From: Bacillota bacterium
GTDB taxonomy: Bacteria; Bacillota; Clostridia; Lachnospirales; Cellulosilyticaceae
Assembly (NCBI GenBank): GCA_023393125.1
Contig: JAEWMQ010000054.1
Location: forward strand, 1-36,177
DNA: 36,177 nt
Reading direction: 5' to 3'
The translations under genes and the position numbers were made by a program. Position 1 is the stretch's first letter. Every line of letters begins with the position of its first letter. Below the pieces are notes generated by a model. That model saw only the letters and a program-made list of their open reading frames with translations, did no database searches and had not been told where the DNA came from. Of the stretch, positions 1 through 8,385 are shown one piece after another.

Positions 1-130
1 TGCATATAATCTCTAATAACATGTGAATCTCACTATCGGTTAAAGCTATAAACAACTACTTAATACACTCTTAGTATATCTCACATTCCATAACTTGTCA
101 ACATAATATTAAAAAATATATTTATAAGTA
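1..130 (-). promoter_or_regulatory. Promoter and upstream leader of a csp gene lying left of the window
   Basis: This stretch matches the promoter/leader of the five csp genes further right. On the minus strand it has -35 TTGACA (96-101), a 17-bp spacer and -10 TATACT (73-78). The first arm of the conserved leader hairpin is at 14-28. Transcription runs out of the left edge, so the coding region is not visible. That a csp follows is inferred from five intact copies with the same leader. Confidence 0.85.
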
Positions 131-188
131 TTATTTTTCTAAAAGTATTATCACTTCAACCCTCTAGCTACTTCTATTCAATTACTAA

Positions 189-231
189 AAAGTGATAACT
201 CAGTATCCTCACTACTTAGTTATCACTTCTA
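189..231 (-). terminator. Terminator after the DUF434 gene
   Basis: An inverted repeat (GTGATAACT with AGTTATCAC, plus an inner AGTA/TACT) forms a long stem just downstream of the DUF434 stop codon. A-rich and T-rich flanks allow termination on either strand. Confidence 0.7.
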
Positions 232-253
232 AAAAGCAATTCTTTCCTTATCT

Positions 254-958
254 CTAGTTGCAAAAGTCCACGCACCAACTACTTGGTATCTTCTCCTTAA
301 TAATAGACGCATTGAGATTCATCCAGCTTTCACACTTATTTAAAATAATGGCATCGCTACTTACAACACCCTTTAATCCAGAAAGCACTGCATCTACTTC
401 ATTAATCACTTCTACCTTCACTTCTAGCTGATACGCCTCTCCCATTTCTAATATCAGCTGCTTGAGTCTTCCTGAATTAGATACCGGTGCATCTAAGAAA
501 ATTTGAGCTCTCTTAATCCCCTTCTCTTCTAATGTCTCAAATAAATACTGAATGGCTATTCTGGTTTTATCAATAAGCCTATAGGTTCCCCTTAACCCTG
601 CTAAATCTCTAATGGTACCATCCATCCCCCTGACTAACAGTGATCCTGATAAAGCTACTTCCAAGGTAATAATGGTGTTAAAGCCATCTATATTTACTTC
701 TTCTATAGGACTCTGGCATTCCTTCACCTTTCTTATCTCTAAATCCACCTGCGGGGATATAGCTCTCACAAGGGCTAAGCGCTGCCTTTCACTGAGCATA
801 TAGTGATTGCCTATTAAAGTAGAAGCTCCCTTAATCTTATAATTTCTATTTAATAAGTAATATAAATCTTTCCCTGCATTATTTAATATTTGAAGGGCTT
901 CTTCATTAAACTCTTTGCTATCACTTGGTACATAGCCTCGTCTTACTACTTCACCCAT
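254..958 (-). CDS. DUF434 domain-containing protein
   Basis: The start MGEVVRRGYVPSD and the following helical region (ALQILNNAGKDLYYLLNRNY, then YMLSERQRLALVRAIS) match my memory of the DUF434 family. The C-terminal half (DGFNTIITLEVALSG, IFLDAPVSNSGRLK, NEVDAVL) is the usual partner region, with conserved Asp residues that look enzymatic or nucleic-acid binding. No biochemical function is established to my knowledge. I chose the ATG at 958 because AGAGG lies seven bases before it; in-frame ATGs at 976 and 991 would add 6 or 11 residues. The ATG at 991 sits one base after the stop of the upstream gene, so the two are probably co-transcribed and perhaps translationally coupled. About 234 residues, with no signal peptide or membrane segment. 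Confidence 0.75.
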   Translation of the reverse strand: MGEVVRRGYVPSDSKEFNEEALQILNNAGKDLYYLLNRNYKIKGASTLIGNHYMLSERQRLALVRAISPQVDLEIRKVKECQSPIEEVNIDGFNTIITLEVALSGSLLVRGMDGTIRDLAGLRGTYRLIDKTRIAIQYLFETLEEKGIKRAQIFLDAPVSNSGRLKQLILEMGEAYQLEVKVEVINEVDAVLSGLKGVVSSDAIILNKCESWMNLNASIIKEKIPSSWCVDFCN

Positions 959-992
959 GTTACAGCCTCTTTTCATCTTTGATTTACTCATA

Positions 993-1469
993 CTAAAACA
1001 TTGAGGTCACTTCCATTGTCTCAACATCTACATCATACCACCCAACAGTTGACGAATAGCCATCCCCTTCTGGAAGCATTATCACATCATAAGCATGTAC
1101 TATGTATATGCCATTTTCTACATGATCTACCCGTATATAATCTGGCACATATCCTGCACCCTCTAGGTAGGCTGTTACCAAACTAATCGCTAACTTTTCT
1201 TTATTTTCCTCTGCCTCTGCCGCTGACCTATTCTCATATACATCTACTAGGTCTTGTAAAGAAGCATATTCTGCATTAAGCTTACCTACTTTATCCTCTA
1301 ATGACTCATTCACCTTTCTTAACTTCTTCATACTTACTTCCAAGGAGGTACTTTGGGCAGTCAAACTTATATATTCACCTATTAGTTTGCCTATTAAAAC
1401 ACTTAGTAAAATAAGTATGATGATAATGCTTCCCAAAGCTATCCCTTTTAATACCTTACTCTTTTTCAT
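993..1469 (-). CDS. Membrane-anchored coiled-coil protein, function unknown
   Basis: A 158-residue protein not assigned to a family. A Lys-rich start (MKKSKVLKG) leads into one strong membrane segment (about residues 9-31, rich in I and L). A heptad-like coiled coil follows (about 40-85: SLEVSMKKLRKVNESLEDKV and on), then a mixed C-terminal region (about 95-158) with several Tyr and Val. The likely topology is N-in with the coiled coil outside. AAAGGAG lies eight bases before the ATG. It is the first gene of a two-gene unit with the DUF434 gene. The arrangement resembles small envelope or division proteins of the FtsL/DivIC size class, but no motif supports that identity. Confidence 0.7.
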   Translation of the reverse strand: MKKSKVLKGIALGSIIIILILLSVLIGKLIGEYISLTAQSTSLEVSMKKLRKVNESLEDKVGKLNAEYASLQDLVDVYENRSAAEAEENKEKLAISLVTAYLEGAGYVPDYIRVDHVENGIYIVHAYDVIMLPEGDGYSSTVGWYDVDVETMEVTSMF

Positions 1470-1578
1470 CTTATTTTCTCCTTTTATATTTTAGATAGGT
1501 ATAGTTCTTCTATATATGCTATAATATTTTTATAATTTTCTGAATAGATATATTATACCATGTGAAAGGATGTATGCT

Positions 1579-2529
1579 ATGCATTATTTCTTGAAATTTT
1601 CTTTATTGATAGCTTGCTGTCTCTTTGCTACAGCTTGTGAAAGACAATATAATGACAATACTTATTACGAAACTACGCCTTTTATAGATCCAGAGAAGGA
1701 GTCATGGAAAGCCCTTAACGATTATACTGGCGACTTTGCTGATGGCTCTAAACTAGCTGTAGGCTATAGTATGCTAGAAGGTACCAATGATGAATATGTC
1801 GTAGGAACAGGCCTTATTAGTGCTTACTTTATGGTAGTGGATACAGAAAATAACTACATTTCCGGCTTTCAGTGCCATTTAGAAAAACTTATTGATGATA
1901 AATGGAGCGTAGTAGAACCCCTAGGACCTCTTGTACAAGCCAATACTGTGTTTGGTGAATTTCATAAAGAAGCTGAATCAGGTAGAGAATTTATTAACCT
2001 AGATTTAGCTTGGTATCCCCTTCAAGAAGCAGGCACTTATCGTATTGTTAAACCTTTCTTTCATCGCGAGACCAAAGAAGCTTATGAAACCTACTATGAG
2101 TTTAAATTAGTAGACAAAGAACCTAGTAGGCAGCCTATTAAAGGGAAACTTACCTTAGAAAAAAATAAATATGAATCTAACCCTGTCATCTTAACTATTA
2201 AATACTTCTATGAAGATTATTTTGGTGTAAGTAATGTTTTTGATATCGAATATAATGACAATGGCAACTGGATTTCAACCTATAACGGTGGCATAGACGC
2301 CAATTCTAGCAGGTTTCCTTATTCTCTCTATCTAAAGGATACCAAGATACTAACTGTCCTTGGTTATAATCTCATCAAAGAAGGAAACTATCGCATTAGA
2401 TTCTCAGTATGCCTTCTCAATCTTGATAATGACTCTGGGCTTATGACGAATCATTTTGAAACATGGTATGTCCCTTTTACTATAAAAGAAAAGCGGCAAC
2501 CCTTACCTACTAGGTTACCGCGCTCTTAG
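1579..2529 (+). CDS. Lipoprotein with bacterial Ig-like region
   Basis: The N-terminus is a lipoprotein signal: MHYFLKFSLLIACC, then lipobox FATAC with the modified Cys near residue 20. The protein is therefore exported and anchored to the outer face of the membrane. From about residue 85, a stretch with HLEKLIDDKWSVVEPLG and later INLDLAWYPLQEAGTYRIVK resembles the Ig-like domain found in many clostridial lipoproteins (Big_14-like). A second, similar half follows, with YNDNGNWIS and EGNYRIRFSVCLL. It is divergent from the gene at 993-1469 and convergent with the chemoreceptor gene. I chose the ATG at 1579 because GAAAGG lies nine bases upstream; the ATG at 1570 abuts that site. The role is unknown; an envelope binding or sensing protein is likely. 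Confidence 0.7.
   Translation: MHYFLKFSLLIACCLFATACERQYNDNTYYETTPFIDPEKESWKALNDYTGDFADGSKLAVGYSMLEGTNDEYVVGTGLISAYFMVVDTENNYISGFQCHLEKLIDDKWSVVEPLGPLVQANTVFGEFHKEAESGREFINLDLAWYPLQEAGTYRIVKPFFHRETKEAYETYYEFKLVDKEPSRQPIKGKLTLEKNKYESNPVILTIKYFYEDYFGVSNVFDIEYNDNGNWISTYNGGIDANSSRFPYSLYLKDTKILTVLGYNLIKEGNYRIRFSVCLLNLDNDSGLMTNHFETWYVPFTIKEKRQPLPTRLPRS
2482..2521 (-). terminator. Chemoreceptor gene terminator inside the convergent lipoprotein CDS
   Basis: On the minus strand GCGGTAACC pairs with GGTTGCCGC (one G-U pair) and is followed by TTTTCTTTT. It lies about 45 bases past the chemoreceptor stop, within the last codons of the oppositely oriented lipoprotein gene. Confidence 0.75.
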
Positions 2530-2565
2530 CTATTCCTATTAATGCTTCGACTTTAAGCAGCTCAA

Positions 2566-3972
2566 TTATACTGTAAATCTAGAAATTTCCTCTTGCAATA
2601 CAAGACTGCTTTTCATAGAGGCTTGAACCTCTGCAACTACTTTACTAGATGTCTCCATCATATTAGTATTCTTTTCAGCTATATTAGTAGTACCCATTGC
2701 CCCCTCTGTAGCTGCTCTTGCTACTTCATCAATGGCCACCATAATATTGTCTATAGAAGCTAGTAACTCCTGCGCTGTAGAGCTAAAATCAGTTACTAGT
2801 TCATCTACATAATTAGCATCTTCACTATAAGTATCTGCCACCTCTAAGAAAACTTCATAGTCTTTAGAAACATCAGTAGCTACATATTCTAGTAACTCCT
2901 TTGAATTCTCAGCTAGATTGTTAACAGCATCCATTACTTGCCCGGTAATCTCTTGAATCTGAGTAACCGTGCCCTTAGACTGATTTGCTAGATTATTAAT
3001 CTCTGCAGCTACAACGGAGAATCCTTTTCCTGCTTCACCCGCCCTAGCTGCTTCTATGGATGCATTAAGTGCTAAAAGATTAGTCTGTGCTGTAATACGC
3101 ATAATGGAATCAGAAAGTCCTTGAATCTCAGAGGCAACTTGTGCATTCTTTAAAGCAGCATTAAGCTTATCTTGTATTTGCTCATGAATCATTACAGACT
3201 TGTCTCTTGCCTTTTGTGTTTCTAACTTGATGGTTGCTGCTCTTTCATTAATTTTTACTGCTTGTCCAGCACCTTGATGTGATTTTTCTGCAATATTCTT
3301 TACTGCATGTTGAATCTCACGGGAAGTAGCAGCCATTTCTTCTGAGGAAGCTGCCGTTTCCTCCATCCCCGCTGATAATTCCTCTGTCGTAGACGCAGCC
3401 TCTTCAATCTCACCATTAAGTATAACTACCCTTTCATTAACGTCCTTAACTACCTTTCCTATATTGATAGCTTCATCTTTCACACTACCAATAAGAAGCT
3501 TTGTTGCATTTCTCATTTCCTCCATAGCTGTAGCTAATTCTCCAAGGTCATCTTTACGTTCTAGGAAATGCTGAGGTATTTCGCTGCTAAAATCACCCTT
3601 GGCTAGTTTTCCCATTTGTTCCTTAGTAATATTTAATACTTTTAGAATCCCTCTGGTGATACCCATGGTAAGACTTCCTATAAAAATAGTCATAAACACG
3701 GCAATCAAAAGTAGCAAAACCTCTGCTCTTCGTCCGTTCATATTGATTTCCTTAGCATACTCCTTAACTAAACCATCAACATCAGCTTCTGTAACTTGAT
3801 TATTCATAGCATTATCATGCTCTTGTCTGATAGCTTTCTCTAATACACTGATGGAAATATTTTTAGTTTGATATAGTTCAAAAAGTGAGAACCATGCCGT
3901 TGAAATAATTGTTATGGCTACTAACATATTCAAGATAGTCATTTTAGTTTTAACATTCATATTTTTTATCAT
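2566..3972 (-). CDS. Methyl-accepting chemotaxis protein with minimal external domain
   Basis: A 468-residue chemoreceptor. Membrane segment 1 is at about residues 10-33 and segment 2 at about 83-108 (VLLLLIAVFMTIFIGSL). Only about 50 residues lie between them, so there is no room for a normal Cache or four-helix ligand domain. A HAMP region (about 109-165) leads into a long cytoplasmic coiled coil. The signalling tip is clear at about 285-325: RITAQTNLLALNASIEAARA followed by GEAGKGFSVVAAEI. This tip contacts CheA and CheW. Gln/Glu-rich flanks such as EEAASTTEELSAGMEETA are plausible methylation sites. No chemotaxis genes are adjacent, so it is an orphan receptor, perhaps sensing a membrane or cytoplasmic state. 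GGGGGG lies just before the ATG. Confidence 0.93.
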   Translation of the reverse strand: MIKNMNVKTKMTILNMLVAITIISTAWFSLFELYQTKNISISVLEKAIRQEHDNAMNNQVTEADVDGLVKEYAKEINMNGRRAEVLLLLIAVFMTIFIGSLTMGITRGILKVLNITKEQMGKLAKGDFSSEIPQHFLERKDDLGELATAMEEMRNATKLLIGSVKDEAINIGKVVKDVNERVVILNGEIEEAASTTEELSAGMEETAASSEEMAATSREIQHAVKNIAEKSHQGAGQAVKINERAATIKLETQKARDKSVMIHEQIQDKLNAALKNAQVASEIQGLSDSIMRITAQTNLLALNASIEAARAGEAGKGFSVVAAEINNLANQSKGTVTQIQEITGQVMDAVNNLAENSKELLEYVATDVSKDYEVFLEVADTYSEDANYVDELVTDFSSTAQELLASIDNIMVAIDEVARAATEGAMGTTNIAEKNTNMMETSSKVVAEVQASMKSSLVLQEEISRFTV

Positions 3973-4092
3973 TACTCATCCCCCCTATTCACTCCGGTTT
4001 ATAATCAGCATCTGATAAATAGTACTACTTTTCATCATTTTTTTCAATATAGTGTTTCAAATATTTTAAATATGCCCAAAACTTTCACAAAA

Positions 4093-4141
4093 AGGCATGG
4101 CTATTATATGAGACCACTTTCCTCATATAATAGCCATGCCT
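4093..4141 (-). terminator. Terminator after the MSEP-CTERM gene
   Basis: A perfect 20-bp inverted repeat (AGGCATGGCTATTATATGAG and its complement) around a nine-base loop, about 35 bases past the stop codon of the minus-strand gene. Confidence 0.85.
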
Positions 4142-4174
4142 AGATACACCTTCTTAAATTCCTAATAAGCCTTC

Positions 4175-6946
4175 CTAACTCTCATTTTCTTTTGCGCATT
4201 GCCCGGGCAATCCCCTTTGCTTTCCATAATAACCCCCATATGCTAGTAGCATGATGACACATAAAATGAGGGACGGTTCTGACATATTAACTGTTGTGGC
4301 GGCGCTGTTATGAAGGTTGCCAGATAAGTATTCTTCTTGTAGCACAAAGAGCTGTTCTTCTTGCTCTTTTGTCTCTACCACAATAAAGGCTGTTTGCTGA
4401 GTTAAAAGCCTAGTAGCAAAACTGCCCTTAACAACCTGCAACAATTTCTCTTGGTTTAGACTTCCTTCATGATAGCTCATAGCTTCTAGTAAACACCCAT
4501 CCTTGTAAGCATTTTGAGTGGACTGAAAAGCATTTAGTGGGCCTGTGTAAATAAACTGCTTTTTCCCTGCATTTAATACGGGTTTGCCTTCATAACTTCT
4601 CACATCCATCAGAAGAGGCGTCTTAGTATTTTCTGTATAAGTTATAGCGCCTCTAGAAAGTACATGTGGTCTTAAACTCAAATCCTCATTTAACTCATAG
4701 TAGTAGCTACTTTGAGGATATTTTTGTGCTAAACCTCCTAGCTGATAAGGCCCTAATGTCTGTGAAAAATTAGAGACTACAGCTATTACTACAGGATAGT
4801 AACCTTCTTTTTCTTCTCTTAATATCTGCTGAAGGGCCCCATTTAAATTGTAGCCTCCATCCCCAAGCTGAGCTGTTGTTATGTTTTCTATCCCTTTACT
4901 TAAAATACCTTCTTCAACTACCCATACCTCTGCTTCTTGTAAACTTTGTTCTTCCATATAATTTTGCACTCTTTGAGCCAATGCTTCTCTATCTGAATCC
5001 TTTGACCCATCTATCAAAAAATAATAGCGTGGTAATAAACTACTCTCTTTAGGCAATGTTTTAATATAATCTGCTGATAAAATAGTAACGCCTTCAGCTT
5101 TTATAACGCCATAATCTTCTTTTATAGGTTCTGAGGCTGCCTTAAGCTCAAGGGTATAGTCTCCAATAGTCAAAGTGGTTGCTCCTGTGTGGATGACCTC
5201 AAAGCCTGTTTGCCTAATCTCTTCGCTCCCAAAAGGAAATACTCTTAATTCAAGCGTCTCATCATTAAGGTATTTTAATAATCCTGGATCTAGGCTGCGC
5301 CTTACAATTTCTTGATAAATACTAGTAGCCGCTCTTTTATCTGCTAGTATCCCTTTCTTCTTCTCTTCTCCCACCACTAGATAATAGTCACTCACATAAG
5401 CATTATCTGGTAAACTAATAGCCGCAGCATACTCACGCCTATCTGTGTCAGAGGTGTTTTCTAAAGTTAAATCAATCCAAGAACGATAAATATCTTGCTT
5501 TTCATCATAAGTAGTAGAGACAGATACATCTTTTAGCTGAACTACAAAGCTTCCTGGTGAAAGAGTGTTTTCTTCCTCATTAACTATGCCTTCATTTTCA
5601 TTGAAGAAAAGAGCCTTCATTTTAATAAAAGTATTCTCATCAATATAATTTCCCTTTGTAAGGCTTTGAATATAAAGATAGGATAGAATAGGCGTGTTTC
5701 TTCCATCTACAATAAAATCCCGATTACTTATACTACTTGCCCTTTCTATTATATCTAAGCTTTCTGCTAGTTGCTCTTTATAAACATGAGCTTTCATTTC
5801 TTTTCCGTTCACATATCTGATAGCTGTATTGAAATTTTGACGATCTAACCCTATTTTCCCTGCAAAAAGTATAGGTAAGGTAAGTAGGCCTACTACGAGT
5901 AGCGCTATACTGCTTCTTTTGTGTCCTATTCCAAATAAACTTTTGGCTTCTCTTGCTATGTAACATACTTCCCATATAATCGCTAAAGTTGGAATAAAGG
6001 CTAATAATCCTAATCCATAAAATATAATGCCAATAACCCCAAAAGGCATAAGTGGAATGAAGCTCACAAAGAAATATAAAATGAAAGTACATCCTACGCA
6101 CCTTATGTAAAATACAATCTTCCTTAAAGTCAAAGATTGAGGCAGAATCACCATAAAAGCTAGGCCATTGATAAGTGGCATCACCCAGAAAATAGGATGA
6201 CTAAAGTCACCAACAATACCACCAGTATTAAACCTACCTATATTATTAACCACCAACCCTAAATAAGGCAAAACAATAAGTACTAAAAAGGTGCTTACCC
6301 AATACTGTGTTTTCACTTTCCTTGATTCTAATTCTCTTGGGAAAAAACAAATACCCTTATCTCTTTTTAAGATAAACATAACTTGAAGAATCAGTAAAAG
6401 TAAACTATAAAATCCTCCAATGACAAATACAATGACTAATAGTTCATTTCCTATCTGGTCAACAATATTTAAACCGAAATATATAATAAATGGCAGTCCC
6501 ACTACCCCTATTATATATTTACCTAACTTACGCTCTTCTTTAATAGAATAAGAAAATGCTACGCAGCTTATTAAATTAGTAACGGCTACCGCCCCTATAT
6601 TTATACATGCGACAGTATAGACCTGATTATCTCCAACAACTAAAGAAGCCCAATACCCCAGTGACCCTATCATGCCTATCCCCAATGCTAAACTCAGAAC
6701 CATTAATATCACACATTCTGTCTTACTTAATTCCTCTTTTTCCCTCTTACTATACCCCCATAGCACTATACCACCTGAGATAAACATTAATACTATTCCT
6801 ACGGTAGTAATTAATGCTATTCCTCTGGTAGTAAAGAATCTTTCACCCGCTAGGCTTTTCACACCCAAAAGCCAATAAAGGCCTAGCAGAAAAATAGGTA
6901 TTGCAATCCCTAAACATACTGACATTGGTTTAAATAACCGTTTCAT
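4175..6946 (-). CDS. MSEP-CTERM sorting-domain protein (VIT/VWA-like, multi-pass)
   Basis: About 923 residues. The N-terminal 390 or so hold roughly ten membrane segments. The outer part that follows has a vault-inter-alpha-trypsin (VIT)-like region (about 470-620: SLPDNAYVSDYYLVVGEEKK, then IYQEIVRRSLDPGLL and LRVFPFGSEEIRQ) and a VWA-like region beginning YYFLIDGSKDSDRE. The tail carries MSEP, then a hydrophobic helix (SLILCVIMLLAYGG) and a basic end (KQRG). That tripartite tail is the recognition signal of the MSEP-CTERM family (TIGR04286), known to pair with exosortase K. The start used is the ATG that overlaps the exosortase stop by four bases (ATGA), with GAGGGGG upstream. It is expected to be cut or anchored by the adjacent exosortase. 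Its physiological role is unknown. Confidence 0.88.
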   Translation of the reverse strand: MKRLFKPMSVCLGIAIPIFLLGLYWLLGVKSLAGERFFTTRGIALITTVGIVLMFISGGIVLWGYSKREKEELSKTECVILMVLSLALGIGMIGSLGYWASLVVGDNQVYTVACINIGAVAVTNLISCVAFSYSIKEERKLGKYIIGVVGLPFIIYFGLNIVDQIGNELLVIVFVIGGFYSLLLLILQVMFILKRDKGICFFPRELESRKVKTQYWVSTFLVLIVLPYLGLVVNNIGRFNTGGIVGDFSHPIFWVMPLINGLAFMVILPQSLTLRKIVFYIRCVGCTFILYFFVSFIPLMPFGVIGIIFYGLGLLAFIPTLAIIWEVCYIAREAKSLFGIGHKRSSIALLVVGLLTLPILFAGKIGLDRQNFNTAIRYVNGKEMKAHVYKEQLAESLDIIERASSISNRDFIVDGRNTPILSYLYIQSLTKGNYIDENTFIKMKALFFNENEGIVNEEENTLSPGSFVVQLKDVSVSTTYDEKQDIYRSWIDLTLENTSDTDRREYAAAISLPDNAYVSDYYLVVGEEKKKGILADKRAATSIYQEIVRRSLDPGLLKYLNDETLELRVFPFGSEEIRQTGFEVIHTGATTLTIGDYTLELKAASEPIKEDYGVIKAEGVTILSADYIKTLPKESSLLPRYYFLIDGSKDSDREALAQRVQNYMEEQSLQEAEVWVVEEGILSKGIENITTAQLGDGGYNLNGALQQILREEKEGYYPVVIAVVSNFSQTLGPYQLGGLAQKYPQSSYYYELNEDLSLRPHVLSRGAITYTENTKTPLLMDVRSYEGKPVLNAGKKQFIYTGPLNAFQSTQNAYKDGCLLEAMSYHEGSLNQEKLLQVVKGSFATRLLTQQTAFIVVETKEQEEQLFVLQEEYLSGNLHNSAATTVNMSEPSLILCVIMLLAYGGYYGKQRGLPGQCAKENES

Positions 6947-7464
6947 TTCATCCCCCTCTTTCTCACATACCATTCTCCTACACTACTTATTACAATAAGT
7001 CCCCCTAAATAAAGTACCACACCTATGGTGCCATGAATCAGTCCAAAGAAATGACTCCCTATAAAAGGCACAGATGCTAAGATCCTTACACTTCCTACTA
7101 TATAACCCATCCCTATAGCTAGTACTAGTGCTATTATAAGCCATTTACCTTGGCCTATAGCATAAGTCTTAAATCTAAAAAACAAAAGGATAAATACCAT
7201 AGCCATAAACGTATTCCCTAGACATTCCTTCGTAATAGCAAAGCTACCTGTGCTATTTATGTAGCCGTATGTCCTGTCATAAATGAAACTGACATTATAA
7301 AAAAGCTTACATAGCACTACATAAGGCTGAATTAAAACTCTAATGGCTCCTTCTTGTAGAAAATGAGTCCCCCCTAACAAAGCCAAAGTGATTATAACGC
7401 CTAGTACCTCTAATCCTCTCTTTTTAATCTGTGTGTTAATCATAGCACTCCTTCGTTTTCTCAT
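6943..7464 (-). CDS. xrtK: Exosortase K
   Basis: A 173-residue integral membrane protein of about five helices, the expected size for the small Firmicutes-type exosortase K. The three catalytic positions of the exosortase/archaeosortase fold are visible in order: Cys in KECLGNTF (about residue 79), Arg in GSVRILASVPF (about 126) and His in LIHGTIGVV (about 143). Exosortases are membrane transpeptidase-like enzymes that process proteins bearing a C-terminal motif/helix/basic tail. The next gene, overlapping by four bases, encodes just such a target with the MSEP motif, so this is a dedicated one-enzyme, one-substrate unit. Enzyme action is inferred from the family; no other MSEP tail is visible in the window. 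Confidence 0.9.
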   Translation of the reverse strand: MRKRRSAMINTQIKKRGLEVLGVIITLALLGGTHFLQEGAIRVLIQPYVVLCKLFYNVSFIYDRTYGYINSTGSFAITKECLGNTFMAMVFILLFFRFKTYAIGQGKWLIIALVLAIGMGYIVGSVRILASVPFIGSHFFGLIHGTIGVVLYLGGLIVISSVGEWYVRKRGMK

Positions 7465-7596
7465 TTTGCATATTTTATTTAATTATTTAGAATTTATTAT
7501 ACTATTAACTGCAATGTTTTTCAATATTTATTTATCGATTATCAATATATTGTATTAATGCAGCTACTTTATAACTCCTTTCTTAACTTAAATAAA

Positions 7597-7632
7597 GGCA
7601 ATAACCAAGTATCCGCCTACTTAGCTATCGCC
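7597..7632 (-). terminator. Terminator after the glycerophosphodiesterase gene
   Basis: On the minus strand GGCGATAGCTAAGTA pairs with TACTTGGTTATTGCC, with three G-U pairs, 30 bases past the stop. The stem resembles the terminator at 189-231. Confidence 0.65.
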
Positions 7633-7661
7633 TATTTCTTTGCTTATTTATTTTCCCTCAT

Positions 7662-8339
7662 TTATAAGTACTTCCTTACTCTATCTGGATAATTAGTAAT
7701 GACCATATCTACCTCTAACTCTATCATTCTCTGAATATCCTCTTCCTCATTGACTGTATAGACATTTACCTTTATATACTGCTCATGAGCTGCTTCTACC
7801 ATTTTCTTATTAACAACGCGATAGTTTGGATGAAGTGCATCTGCCCCTACATACTTACAATATTTTTCTGGATGAACAAGGTTTTCTATATAAAGTAAAC
7901 CAGTCATAATAGATGCATCTATCTGCTTGCACTTCACCATGGATTCATGGTTAAAGCTTGATAAGATTACGCGTTGCTCCATATGATACTTTTTAATAAT
8001 CGTAATCACTTTTTCTTCTAGCTCCTTATATAAAACAATCCCATTTTTAAGTTCTAAATTAAGTATAATATGATTTAGTCTAACTAAAATCATGAGTTGT
8101 TCTAAAGAAGGAATCCCCATATCTCGAAGCTCACTACAAGTAAAATCCTTTACAAAACCAGAACTAGTTGTGGTTCTATCAACTGTTTCATCATGGATTA
8201 ATACTGGAATGCCGTCCTTTGATAATTGTACATCTGTTTCTATTCCATCACACCCTAGCTCAATTGCCTTTTCAAAAGCCTCCATAGTATTCTCTGCCTC
8301 ATATCCACTAGCTCCCCTATGTGCAATATTAAAAATCAT
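7662..8339 (-). CDS. ugpQ: Glycerophosphodiester phosphodiesterase
   Basis: A 225-residue cytosolic GDPD-family enzyme, which cleaves glycerophosphodiesters to glycerol-3-phosphate and an alcohol. The family motifs are clear: HRGASGYEAENTM at residues 7-19, the metal ligands in GIETDVQLSKDGIPVLIHDE (about 37-56), LELK in the middle strand and NVYTVNEEEDIQRM near the C-terminus. There is no signal peptide. It is the last gene of the ABC operon upstream (47 bases after the binding-protein stop, with GAAGGGGAG before its ATG). That matches the ugp arrangement, in which imported diesters are hydrolysed inside the cell. The symbol reflects this context and is not proof of orthology. Confidence 0.9.
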   Translation of the reverse strand: MIFNIAHRGASGYEAENTMEAFEKAIELGCDGIETDVQLSKDGIPVLIHDETVDRTTTSSGFVKDFTCSELRDMGIPSLEQLMILVRLNHIILNLELKNGIVLYKELEEKVITIIKKYHMEQRVILSSFNHESMVKCKQIDASIMTGLLYIENLVHPEKYCKYVGADALHPNYRVVNKKMVEAAHEQYIKVNVYTVNEEEDIQRMIELEVDMVITNYPDRVRKYL

Positions 8340-8385
8340 AACCTTCTCCCCTTCTCATTTCCATGCAATATCTATTGCATCATCA

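Noticed and set aside
5778..6101. Reading frame of 107 codons within the MSEP-CTERM gene on the same strand.
   Set aside because: Out-of-frame shadow of membrane-helix codons; composition rich in Tyr, Arg and Ser with no family features.
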